DNA from: Paramecium tetraurelia
Lineage: Eukaryota > Ciliophora > Oligohymenophorea > Peniculida > Parameciidae
Length of the DNA stretch: 64,000 nucleotides
Assembly (NCBI RefSeq): GCF_000165425.1
Contig: NW_001799006.1
Span: 177,710 to 241,709 of the forward strand
Direction: 5' to 3'
The notes under the pieces are model-generated. The model saw nothing but the letters and a program-made list of their open reading frames with translations, was not told where the DNA came from and searched no databases. The translations under genes and the position numbers were made by a program. Positions 12,838-22,440 of this stretch are shown piece after piece (positions within the stretch are counted from its first letter, which is position 1; every line of letters begins with the position of its first letter).

Positions 12838-13592
12838 ATTTGATTATTATATACTCATTTATTTCATACTTTATCAATTAAACCTTAATCCTTATCATTC
12901 CTTCTCTAAATTAATTTTTTTTCTACAGTGGTACAATTACACTCATTTAATGATAATTTTAGTTTGCATTTTTGTTTTTCACCTTCATTCTTCGAACTTA
13001 AATTTGCCCATCTTTTAGTTTTTTAAAGTTAAATACTCTTATTTTACTTTTTTTGAAATTGTGCATCTATGTCATCCTCAAATTGTTTTAACACCTTCAT
13101 CCTCAAACTTTTTCATTTGACTTGAAATTTCAATCATAATTCCTGCTGGTTCTAGAGTAAATACAGTATATACTGATTTGTAATAAAGGTTTATGGAACT
13201 CGATCAATTAATATCACAGACTATTGTATGAATATTCTCTCATATTGATGGGTTGGCTAAAAATTAAAGTCTGATTTCTCTCTGGAATATTCAACTAAAA
13301 TTCATGTTTTAGGGAATGAATCTGAAGCAGTGTATGCAACGTGTAAATATAGGTTATATCTATACTATTTAATTCCAGGAGAGTCAAATTTAATTTTATC
13401 TCTCCAACCAAACTAACTCCATCATCACTTTATTTATCATACTCTCAATTTAGTTATTTGCAAGATAAACTCGATTACAAATAGACAAGTTTTTGGATGT
13501 GTTGAAACTTCTGTCATAATCAGTTCTATTGAAACAGATTTCCTTATTAAATACATTAATCCAATAGGAATTATTCATTTTAATAATAATAA
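12838..13592. other. Unresolved coding-like region (ORFs on both strands)
   Basis: 12838-13080 is AT-rich and empty. Between ~13090 and 13592 both strands have protein-like open stretches that need several tiny introns. On plus, a reading such as KSDFSLEYSTKIHVLGNESE continues through introns near 13350-13375 and 13497-13521 into YINPIGIIHFNNNNHYFGNT, but its frame would run antisense into SF3B2. On minus, an ATG at 13578 begins MNNSYWINVFNKEICFN, only 14 bp past the SF3B2 stop. I could not decide between them. A small gene is likely here, possibly on the plus strand and convergent with SF3B2. Confidence 0.3.
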
Positions 13593-15175
13593 TCATTATT
13601 TTGGCAATACATATGTATGTCCTGTCATAAAAATTTAGTTTCCACTACTAGGATCAATCTACACTTATTCCAATTATTAATACAAAGGTCTTGGATCATT
13701 CTGTAAATCTAAAATTATAATTAAATAGATTACTTCTTCTAAGATCTACATCTGGAGTCTAGAGTCCACTGATAGATCTACCAGGAAGACGAGTCTCTGA
13801 ATCTCCAAATTGATATGATTAATCGAATTGTTATTCTTATCTCTATTGAGCTTCAGGTTCTTCCTCTTCTTCCTATTCTACTTCAGCTTCGTCCTCCACT
13901 TCTTCTATCTTGCCCCACAATGATTTATCCACAGGAGCATCAGCCTACAATCCTGTTTTTTAGGATAATTCATTTAGATCTTCCTCATCATAATATTTGA
14001 ATGTAGCATACAGTCCTGGCTAGTCTGCTTTTTTGCATGAATCCTCAATCACTTATTTCACTGAAGTGTGATATGAAGAGGGCTCAGCAAAGATACTAGC
14101 CATTCCTATAAACCTCATATGAGGATAACTTGGTGGTGGTCCATATCTTTACATATTTGGTAACCAAGGAGGTGCTTAGAAATCAGTACAGCCTAATGCA
14201 CTTCTCAATTCAGCACTCATCTTTCCAGGACAAAAGTTCTTGGCTCTCATCTCCTCTTCTTTACCTTCAAAATAGATTTCACCATGTTTTGTCATTGAAG
14301 GTTTTGTTTAGTATTTGAAGAAAGCATCATGTAATATTTAATAATCGATATCCAATTTGCCTTATTTTGGATTCATTCTTTCTCTCAATTTCTATCTAAC
14401 CATCTTACCTCCATCTCTATCTACAAATGGATCTCTTAACTTTGCAATTCCTGTCTTCTCTATGTAATCTGGTAATTGAAATGGCTCTTTCAATATTCCT
14501 CTTTTGTTTTACAAATATTTTCTCTTTTATGACCAATGTCTAGGAACAGTCACTGAATTACGTACACTCTTCAATTAAATTAGAAACATGGGATCTGGAG
14601 ATGTGATATCCCAAAACTCAACTAGATCTGGTCTCCTTACTTTCTACTTCAATTCAGCTACTTTCAACCATCTTAATTATTTTCTTTATTTCTTTGATAA
14701 TTTAGCTTCTTTCTTTTTTCCCTATTATAAATAATTTTAAATTGTTTAATTTGGTTCATTAATTTATTATTGAATTTATTATTGCTATTATTATTACTGC
14801 TATTCTGCTGCTTATTATTCTTCCTATTCTTTCTCCTTCTCTTTTTCATTCTCATAAACCTTCTCATAAGTCTTCATCATCAATCTTTCATTATGTTGAT
14901 TGAAATTATCAAAAACCTGTTTAAAATTGTCATAATGTTTTCCCGTAATTAGAGCGTCTATCTACACTATTCAATCTGATATATACTTCTATCTCTTAAA
15001 AGGTCTCCTCATCATAAACAACCTGCTCCTCTTCTGCTTTGACTACCTCCTCTATAATTTCTTACTTTTCTTTAGTGCATTTCTTTTTGCTCTTGTTGTT
15101 CTTTCTCCTCTCAGCTCTCTTGAATTTCTCATACTCTTCCTTTGACATCTTACTCTTAGTTACTTCTGCCTTCAT
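13593..15175 (-). CDS. SF3B2: Splicing factor 3b subunit 2 (SF3B2/SAP145/Cus1)
   Basis: SF3B2 is part of the U2 snRNP SF3b complex, which holds U2 at the branch site. The spliced product is 510 aa, shorter than the ~870-895 aa human protein but with the conserved core intact. After a charged, Gln-rich N-terminal coil, the core reads KVRRPDLVEFWDITSPDP, NSVTVPRHWSQKRKYLQ, KRGILKEPFQLPDYIEKTGI, GKLDIDYQILHDAFFKYQTK, the PPWLPNMQRYGPPPSYPH block typical of the family, an acidic region, and a C-terminal NDPRPLYQQLEQV...GHTYVLPK motif. Introns at 14962-14986 and 13709-13733 (25 nt each) restore the frame exactly. The acidic/poly-Gln stretch around residues 80-140 is low complexity. Relevant in a genome full of ~25-nt introns. 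Confidence 0.93.
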
Positions 15176-15251
15176 TAATAAATTAATTAATATATTAACA
15201 ATAGTAATAATGAATGATAAAATATAATAAAATAATAAATAATAATTCCTA

Positions 15252-16421
15252 TCAACAATTATACACATATAATTTATTAGTCGATCCTCCAAATAGTATT
15301 TTATTATCTATCCATGTACAAGCCATAGCTTTTCCTTCTCCATTCAATTAATACAATGGTACCTCTCCTCTTAGATCCCACAAGTAAGTATTTCCATCCA
15401 TAGAACTCTAAAATTGATTTATACAATGTATTACCACTATGATTTATCCATTAGCATTAGCAGAAATGCTAGTTAACTAAGACAATGAACTCTTATATAT
15501 TTTAATCAATTATTCACTCAAACTATCCCACAATTTGATATATCCATCCTCATGGACTGATACAATTTATTAATTGTTTTCTAAATAACATAATCCAATT
15601 ATTGCTGAATCCTTAGCAAACAATTATTTGTTTATTGATTCTGTTCTCTTATTGAATAGGCAAATTGAGTGATCATAAGACCCAGTCAAAATAGTGCTAT
15701 TTCTAATCCATTGACAACAAGTTATTTGTTATTAATGCACTTTAAAGTTCTAGACCATTTCAATCACCTACTTTTACACTGCACTAAGATCAAAGAATAC
15801 TAGTTCTCCATTGGCAGTACCAACACAAAATTCATTTGTATTCTTCTTATTAATACAACTGCATTCTCCATATGATGGCAAAGAACCTTATGCAATCAAC
15901 TCCAAATTGTCTGTAATCCTTTACACTCTGACAGTGCAATCCCAATGAGTAGAAATTATTATATTTTCATAAATGGTAAAACTCTTTGCCAATTTATTTT
16001 TGTATGTTTTCAGAATTTTACCCTTTTCAGAACAAACCACAATGTCTCCATTAGATAAACATGTAAGGATATGATTATTTAATCTACCTATTGCTATGAT
16101 CCAGTCATTCATATTTATAGTTTGCTTTAATTTAGGTTCTGGGACAGCAAATAGATATTCTATTTACAATGTTTTTTCAGTTGCGATTTCATTTGATGTA
16201 ATGAATTCATGTAGAGTAGATCTCAAACTGATTCCATTAATAAAGAAATCGAATAATTAATTATATTCTTAATCAGGGTTCTCAGCTAGCAGTAATTATT
16301 AAATTAGAGAACTAAGATCCCCTTAATTCATATCTCCTTGAACAGCTATTTCATTGTTGCTTATCTGATATTCTTATGGCAAGCTTGTGACAAATTTCAC
16401 TATATATTCACTATTGTTCAT
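15252..16421 (-). CDS. WDR12: WDR12/Ytm1-like ribosome-biogenesis WD-repeat protein
   Basis: 389 aa, no intron. The N-terminus is an NLE/UBL-like domain (VKFVTSLPQEYQIS...FDFFINGISLRSTL...IEYLFAVPEP), as in WDR12/Ytm1, where it binds the midasin ATPase Rea1. The next residues, MNDWIIAIGR, match the family's HDDWIS start of the propeller. About seven degenerate WD repeats follow (for example THWDCTVRV, TGSYDHSICLFNK, VHEDGYIKLWD, NTYLWDLRGEVPLYQL) and a GGSTNKLYVYNC end like WDR12's GGADNKLYSYRY. Known role: PeBoW complex, 60S rRNA processing in the nucleolus. The start codon is only 13 bp from that of the divergent neighbour. Confidence 0.85.
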
Positions 16422-16434
16422 TAATAAAAATTTA

Positions 16435-17353
16435 ATGCTTTTCTTTATATTAATTTCATTGGTATAATCTATTGATGTGAGACCAAATGTCAATCTGACC
16501 ATCGGCTTAGATTTTATGGACAACTCTCACCTGCCATTCTTTCAGCAATTTCAATCGTATTTCTTAGATTTCAAATAAAAAGGATGTAATCTACTCCATA
16601 ATATCAATTAGTAAATCTAATAATAGCATAACACCTATTGCCATGTTACAGTTGCAATACTAGACATCAGTACAAATAGCCTGAACAAAATTGCTTTGGA
16701 GGAGGTTAGTATTGTTGTATGAAATATAAATATTGCAAGAGTTTTCTGAATCAGTCTCAGGTCAAACTATATTGACAGAAATGCTCAGATAACAATGTGT
16801 ATTAGAAGAATAGCCTCAATTCTATTTCAATTACACTATCTATTTCTCTCAATAATGCATGCAATTACCAAGCGAAATGAAGTCATGTTCTGAAAACTAC
16901 TTTACAAACAATAATATTTCTACTCAATCTATTGACAATTGCATTCAAAATAGTTTTGAAGGACCATCAGAACAAATTCAATCTCTGAAAACTAATAGAA
17001 TCTTAGATCAATACAAATAATTACAATACAATAAAACAAAATTTGCATTAAATTTAGACGATTAAGATTTGACCAATACTCCATTTAAGTAAATTATGAA
17101 CTAACTTTGCAAAAAGTTTGAATATGCATCTATTCCAGCCTGTGGAGTCATTAAGGCAGATTCAATTCAAAAAACCAATCTATTGGAATAAATATTTTTG
17201 ATTCTTTTTGCGATCATTATTATTTTGATTATTGTTCAAGGGTCTTTACAATTGCTTTAGAATATACAATTCAAAACATTCTTTACTCCTAAAAGTAGAA
17301 TTACAATCCCCAAATTAGAGAAAGATCATATCATTTAGGAAGATGATGTTTGA
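16435..17353 (+). CDS. Vacuolar-sorting-receptor-like type I membrane protein
   Basis: 290 aa after removing introns at 16645-16670 (26 nt) and 16741-16760 (20 nt). A signal peptide (MLFFILISLVQS) starts at ATG 16435. The luminal domain resembles the thioredoxin-like central domain of plant vacuolar sorting receptors: DNSHLPFF, QNCFGGGQYCC (compare C-V-A-N-G-R-Y-C), LRQQCV, FSQQCM...CSENYF, IDNCI, then QLCKKFEYASIPAC (compare LCSGFEESTEPAIC). One transmembrane segment (QIFLILFAIIIILIIVQG, ~residues 238-256) is followed by a ~35-residue cytosolic tail with acidic/hydrophobic positions. VSRs carry soluble cargo from the Golgi to lytic compartments; the role here is inferred. Plant VSRs also have PA and EGF domains, which are absent, so this is a short form. 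Confidence 0.65.
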
Positions 17354-17542
17354 TAATATTTCAAGTTTAATAAGATTTCATATTATATTTGTATTATCAT
17401 TTCCATACAAAAATATTAAAATCAATATTCTAAACTCTTAGGATGATGTTATTAATTTTTAGTACTTAAAAATTGTGAATAATTAAATTTTCTTTGAATT
17501 TATTCACTTAATTTTTGTGATTATTTACTTTTTATAAATTAA

Positions 17543-18037
17543 ATGATAAACTGCCAATAAAATCAACGATAAAATTTTTACAATTTTGTATTTGGATTTA
17601 ATAAGGAACAAAGATCTACTTCAATGAAAGTTGAAAGACTCAAATAAACAACAGAAATCAACGAAATTAAACAGGATCTTTACAAAGGATTGTAATTAGG
17701 AAAGACAAGTGAAAATGCATTGAGAATTATTCATTTGAAATTAGAAAAACAAAGATTTAGAAGAAAATCATTTGAAACAAAGACAGAGGTAGAGGATGAA
17801 CACCTTCCTTAAGTGCAATAAGTCTCGAAACCTCCTCTCCCTCGTAAGACCACAATTGCTAATAAAGAAAATATAATTCAATTACCAAATATCATTTCAA
17901 AGTAAAAAGAGGTTGCAAAATAGACATAACAAAAAAAGAGGAGATTATCTTAAAGAATAAAAATGAAAAAAAGCGAACCTACACTTGAATTTACCCCTTG
18001 GGAGAATTATGAAAATTAAGAATTCGATTTTTTTTGA
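17543..18037 (+). CDS. Hypothetical basic protein, 164 aa
   Basis: One frame from ATG 17543. Lys/Arg/Gln-rich, with predicted helices in the first half (KVERLKQTTEINEIKQDLYK; ALRIIHLKLEKQRFRRKSFE) and a Pro/Lys-rich middle (SKPPLPRKTTIANKENI). The basic QKKRRLSQRIKMKK stretch resembles a nuclear localisation signal. The GFNKEQRST...LLxGKTSENALRI part might be a fold, but I recognise no family. It lies just 28 bp upstream of the NIMA-related kinase ATG on the same strand. Confidence 0.55.
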
Positions 18038-18065
18038 AAATGAATGTGATTATAATTAAAACTTG

Positions 18066-19564
18066 ATGCAATAATAATATTCTAATAGTTCAATATAGGA
18101 TTTCAATATACTTGAGAAATTGGGAGAAGGCTCATTCTCTTCTGTGTATAAGGTATGATGAGAATTGATACCTTTAGGTCTAAAGAAAATCGGATGGTCA
18201 ATATTATGCAATGAAGAAAGTGAATATTTCGCAATAGAGTTTGAAAGAGAGAGAAAATGCTTTGAATGAGATCAGAATATTAGCCTCACTAGATTCTCCA
18301 TATATAGTAGAATTTAAGGATGCTTTTATTGATTAAGATGGAAGAATTCTTTATGTTATTATGGAGTTTGCATCTGGAGGAGACTTAAATCAAATTTTAA
18401 AGTAAGGAAAATTGTAGGGTGGAGTTTAGGAGGGTGAAATTTGGAATATATTAACATAGATCACACTTGGAGTGAAAATATTGCATGACAATGGCATTTT
18501 ACATAGAGACCTCAAATCAGCCAATGTATTTGTGTCCAAGACTCCTTAAGGAAACATTTATAAGATAGGAGATTTAAACATCAGTAAGGTAACTCATGGG
18601 GCAAATGCAAAGACCTAGACAGGAACTCCATGTATAGATATCAATATTTATATTAGATTATGCTGCGCCTGAAATCTGGAAGGGTGAATAATATTCATGG
18701 CCTTGTGATATTTGGTCAATTGGTTGTATTATCTATGAGTTAGCTACATTTCAACCTCCTTTCAGAGCAGGAGACCTTCTATCATTAAATAAGAAGATTT
18801 AAGCAGGTTATTATGATCCTATGCCACAAAAATACAGTTCAGATCTATCCGATGTTTTAAAGACTCTTTTACAAGTTGATCCAAAGAGTAGACCAAATTG
18901 TGACTAAATTCTTAAGAATCCAAAGGTCATTAAGAATAGTGGATCGTTATTGGTGGAAGTGGAGTAGAATGGTGTTAAGTAAGCCAAATTATTATAAACT
19001 ATCAAACTCCCTTTTAATCTAAAGTAACTGAAGGATAATTTACCAAAATCCAAATATGAAAATAAGATGAAGAGATCAAACTCATAATAAGGACTTAAAA
19101 TTGAGACTGACCATCCAATATCTTAATAACCTCGAATTAACATGGAAATATAATAACAATAATAATAACAATAATAATAATTAAGAAAAAAATTGATCAG
19201 CGTCCCATCATAAGGTGCTCCATTAAAATGCAAACCTCCTTTGGCTAAACCTCAAATTGCCTAAGCTTAAAAAATAGAATACCATCCTTAGACTCCATAA
19301 TATTACGGATAAAAAATGTACCATCAGGATCAAAAACAGCAGTAATTAAATATTGTTAATTAAAGAATCAATGCATAATAATATTGTAAGCCAACATTTT
19401 TGAAACAGAATTACGGAATTCGAGACAATTCCCCTAGGAATCAAAATAATCCTTATTTACAATAAAGAGTAGGACAATAGCCTCAATATAATGCTGGAAA
19501 GTAAGTACAACAAAAGAGACAGTACAGTGCAGGAATTTATGGAAGATAATAAATATATAAATGA
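18066..19564 (+). CDS. NIMA-related protein kinase (NEK) with DLN in place of DFG
   Basis: 482 aa after introns at 18153-18177 and 18632-18656 (25 nt each). N-terminal kinase domain: DFNILEKLGEGSFSSVYKV, YYAMKKVNI, NEIRILASLDSPYIV, MEFASGGDLNQIL, GILHRDLKSANVFV (HRD and K intact), then IGDLNISK where most kinases have DFG, TGTPYYAAPEIWKG, and LLQVDPKSRPNCDQIL. The pattern LDSPYIV...F...GGDLN...GTPYYAAPEIW is typical of NEKs, which act on centrioles, cilia and mitosis. The metal-binding Asp is kept and only Phe-Gly is changed to Leu-Asn; a DLN form is, as I recall, common in a ciliate NEK subgroup. The C-terminal ~200 residues are Gln/Pro-rich with a pure glutamine run. The convergent neighbour ends 20 bp away. 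Confidence 0.88.
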
Positions 19565-19583
19565 ATGTAAGTAGTTATATAAA

Positions 19584-20922
19584 TCATAATAATTTAATTT
19601 TAAAGAGTTTTAATTCGTTAACTTTAATTATTTATGTGGTTAATTGTTTGACCTTCAAGAATTGTCTTATTCTTCTAACCAACTTTTCAGATTTAGTATT
19701 CAAGATCTTACTTTAAAGGTTTGCACTTCTTTTGTATAAATTATCAATATTCATTTCTAACACCTAATTAAATGATGAATCTTCATTTTAACTTTTATCT
19801 CTAGAATGCCAGAGTTATTCATTGAAATAAGCCAAATAATGTCTATTAAAATTCTTTTAAGATCTAGTACTTTGAGAAAGGACATTCAAATGACTTGATG
19901 GTTTGAAGATTGGATCATCGTTATTTGGTTTCATAAACATGTAAGCATATAATTTGGCATCTTTACTAAGTGGATCTGTTAAATTATATTAATCTGGTTC
20001 AAAGGAATGAAATCTTTTGTTTCCTTTATTTAAATCCATGATTAGATTCCTTCTAGCCTTCAGTTACAAGTTCCTCTCCTAATGTTAATCATGTTCTAGA
20101 AACTCCGTCAACATAGCATTCATCCTTTCTCTCTCTTTTTTCATCGTCTCATGTAAGGTTGACTATTATAGTAGGGTCTTCACTCGCATTTAATGAGTAT
20201 TACCTTGCTAATTACAAGTATTTACTCTAACCCTTAGAGATCCTGTTGGATTTTTGAGTATTTGATTTAATCATATTCTCTTATTTCATCTGGTTTTTCA
20301 GATAGTAAATTTTTAGACTTAATTTTATTCATATTCTTTTCACATGAACAATACAATTAAATGATATTTAGTCAATGATTGGTTGAAGTGTATCAAATAA
20401 ATGTTTAAACATTTAAACATCTCTTAAAGAATCATTTTTGTTCTTTGATTTCATTTTTTATTAAATTAATTATTTAATTTTATTATATCTTTCTTATACT
20501 TTGATCTTACATTATAAGAGATCATCAGCAAATAATTTTACTACAACATAAACATTCTGATTGATGATCTTTATTTCAACTAAGTTCGAAATCGATTTCC
20601 ATTTTGAAATAGTTTAAATTGATCTATTTTATGAGTCTGACCAATTACATGATTACACTCGTTAACTAAGTTCAAGGCAGTTTTCTATTCCAAATAATCT
20701 AAAGCTATGTTTCAATTATTCATTGAATAGAAACGGATTTGGTTACTCAAAATGGCATTCATTTTCTAAAGGATCCTTGACGAATCTAACTTTCGATTAT
20801 CTAGGAGTGCCTTATCTTCTGACACTCGATATCAAATCCTATTGTGTTCTATTCTCAATTGATGGCGTATTGTCTTATGTCACCTATATTTGATAATTAT
20901 TTTTTTCGTTAAAAATATACAT
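19584..20922 (-). CDS. Hypothetical helical protein, ~419 aa
   Basis: Start MYIFNEKNNYQIQ at 20922. Three introns give an exact 420-codon model: 26 nt spanning the apparent stop/start overlap at 20330, then about 22 nt and 31 nt in the next 170 bp (the last two are less certain). The protein is charged with long helices (YVVVKLFADDLLQCKIKVQE; LHETMKKERERMNAMLTEFL, the latter only if the 31-nt intron is shorter than I think) and a basic Ser/Lys/Asn-rich C-terminus (LNTKSEKLVRRIRQFLKVK). No domain recognised. The gene could be cytoskeletal or centrosomal, but that is a guess from composition. Confidence 0.55.
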
Positions 20923-21042
20923 TTATTTAAATAAGTTTCATAATCGTATATCTCACTTCAGTTTCTTTTATTATTAATTCCCTAAGCAAATATCCTAAAC
21001 TTACTAACATAGCTAAAAATTAATTATATCATCCTTCTCAGC

Positions 21043-21276
21043 TCAGAGTGAGTTTCTGTTTAAGTGTAATGATGCGAACTTATTAATTAAAGATACAATT
21101 TATTTAATTATAAGTTCACATCCATTTTTCTTTATTTTATGAAGATCTGCATATTAATTCAACTGATTAATAAATTGTTGATTCTTACGAAATCATTGAA
21201 AATATTGTTCCTAATCTCTATAGAAGTAAGGCTCAATACTACAACACTTAAATTGATAGTAAACCAAGCTAATCAT
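21043..21276 (-). CDS. Small hypothetical helical protein
   Basis: A 61-aa model with two introns (22 or 25 nt, and 26 nt) that together bring the total to a multiple of three. The C-terminal part LNQYADLHKIKKNGCELIIK then QIVSLINKFASLHLN is helical and coding-like. Without the introns the same region reads almost continuously apart from one TGA near 21205, so a longer protein or a recent nonsense change is an alternative. No family recognised. Its ATG is only ~30 bp from that of the divergent small ORF at 21307. Confidence 0.4.
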
Positions 21277-21306
21277 TTTACTAATTAATGAATTTAAATT
21301 CGAGGA

Positions 21307-21528
21307 ATGAGAGTGATCTTGGTTTATAATAATTATAATCACTAAATTATTGTTTATTTGCTTTCAAATGAATTAACAGTAAGGAAGTCTTCTTTTTATG
21401 ACATAGATGTTGGAAACAAATAAAATTGTTTAATGAAGAGTATATATTACCAATTTATCATTGATGTCCTTTCTTGTGATTAGTAGCCTTTGAGTGGTTG
21501 GACAGTCAAGGCATATCCATTTTAATGA
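21307..21528 (+). CDS. Small hypothetical ORF, 73 aa
   Basis: A 74-codon frame starting MRVILVYNNYNHQIIVYLLS and ending DQQPLSGWTVKAYPFQ. Composition is plausible but there is no homology that I recognise. It may be an exon of a gene with further introns rather than a complete gene. Confidence 0.35.
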
Positions 21529-21717
21529 AAGTTATATTTATTTATATAAATAATGTAATTGAGTATTTATCTAATAATTATTATTTTGAATTTGCAGAGA
21601 TACAATAACAAAATACAAATTTTTATCATAAATTAAGTCATGCCTTTAGATTAAAATTGTATTATTAAAATATAATTATAATCTCACCGTTTTATACTAA
21701 ATATATTAATTTATCAA

Positions 21718-22138
21718 ATGGTATCCTTGCAGGTATCAAATTCAAATGAGCCATCTAAATCTTCATATACTTACAACACTTTGGTTGATTTATCAGAAAA
21801 CTCAACTTGTAACTAATTAGAATACCATCAATAATACATTCCACAACATGCCTTATACTAATTGCTTAGCAACTTTTAAAACCTTTTTAAGCTTGACAGT
21901 TTTGCTCAATTTGCATTATTAGGAGGAGTTCTTTTTGGCAACTTCAACGACTTAAGTGTAAGTAGGGTTATTTGAATACTCTGAAGCACTCTTCCAGTCA
22001 AGAGCAGGCTCTTTCTTTGCCTTCTTACTTGCTAATATTTATTATTTAAGAATAGGAGCTGATAATGTGATATTGAGTATCACTATAACTATGAGCAACT
22101 TTATCATTGATATTTTAATAATATAATAATTATGCTGA
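21718..22138 (+). CDS. Small multipass membrane protein, 129 aa
   Basis: ATG 21718, one probable intron of 31 nt in the 21956-21987 region, giving 130 codons including the stop. A hydrophilic, Ser/Thr/Gln-rich N-terminus (~60 residues) is followed by three hydrophobic segments: FAQFALLGGVLFGNF, SFFAFLLANIYYLRIG and ILSITITMSNFIIDILII. The Gly/Ala-rich first segment and spacing suggest a small membrane-complex subunit (mitochondrial, ER or Golgi). I cannot name the family. Its 3' end overlaps that of the convergent small gene by ~35 bp. Confidence 0.55.
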
Positions 22139-22323
22139 ATATAATTTCATTACCCTGAAATTTTTATGTATTCTTCTCATTAACTTTTTGAGTGATTTGC
22201 CATTTCAAAACACTAATATTAGATGTGTAAATGCTAATTTAAACTAATGAAGCAAAAGTAAATATCAAATATAAAATTACAATAACTTGTCTTTAATTAT
22301 TATATACTTTGATCTTGCCTCAT
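22104..22323 (-). CDS. Small hypothetical membrane protein, 65 aa
   Basis: A 66-codon model with one 22-nt intron. The N-terminus MRQDQ is followed by a hydrophobic segment (VILYLIFTFASLVQISIY), a polar middle (LKWQITQKVNEKNTQKFQ) and a second hydrophobic end (IIFSIIIILL). It could be a small tail- or signal-anchored protein. The tail overlaps the opposite-strand gene, which lowers confidence that both models are complete. Confidence 0.4.
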
Positions 22324-22440
22324 ATTTTTTATGAAAAAATGTAAAATTCTCCAGTTAACTGATCAATGCTCATTTTAATCGTTGATAATTTGATTTTAAT
22401 GATTTAAGCAAATAAAAATTTAATAGAAATATGTAACATA

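Noticed and set aside
13090-13578. VPS26C/arrestin-like protein on the minus strand
   Set aside because: A few residues (DDGVSLVGEIKLNL) looked similar, but the frame could not be extended and the plus strand is equally open.
14770-14952. Poly-Leu plus-strand ORF
   Set aside because: Antisense of the poly-Gln tract in SF3B2.
20451-20900. A separate minus-strand gene in another frame (ALDYLEQKTALNLVNECNH...)
   Set aside because: It has an internal TGA, while the overlapping frame is open throughout and joins the downstream exon by a 26-nt intron.
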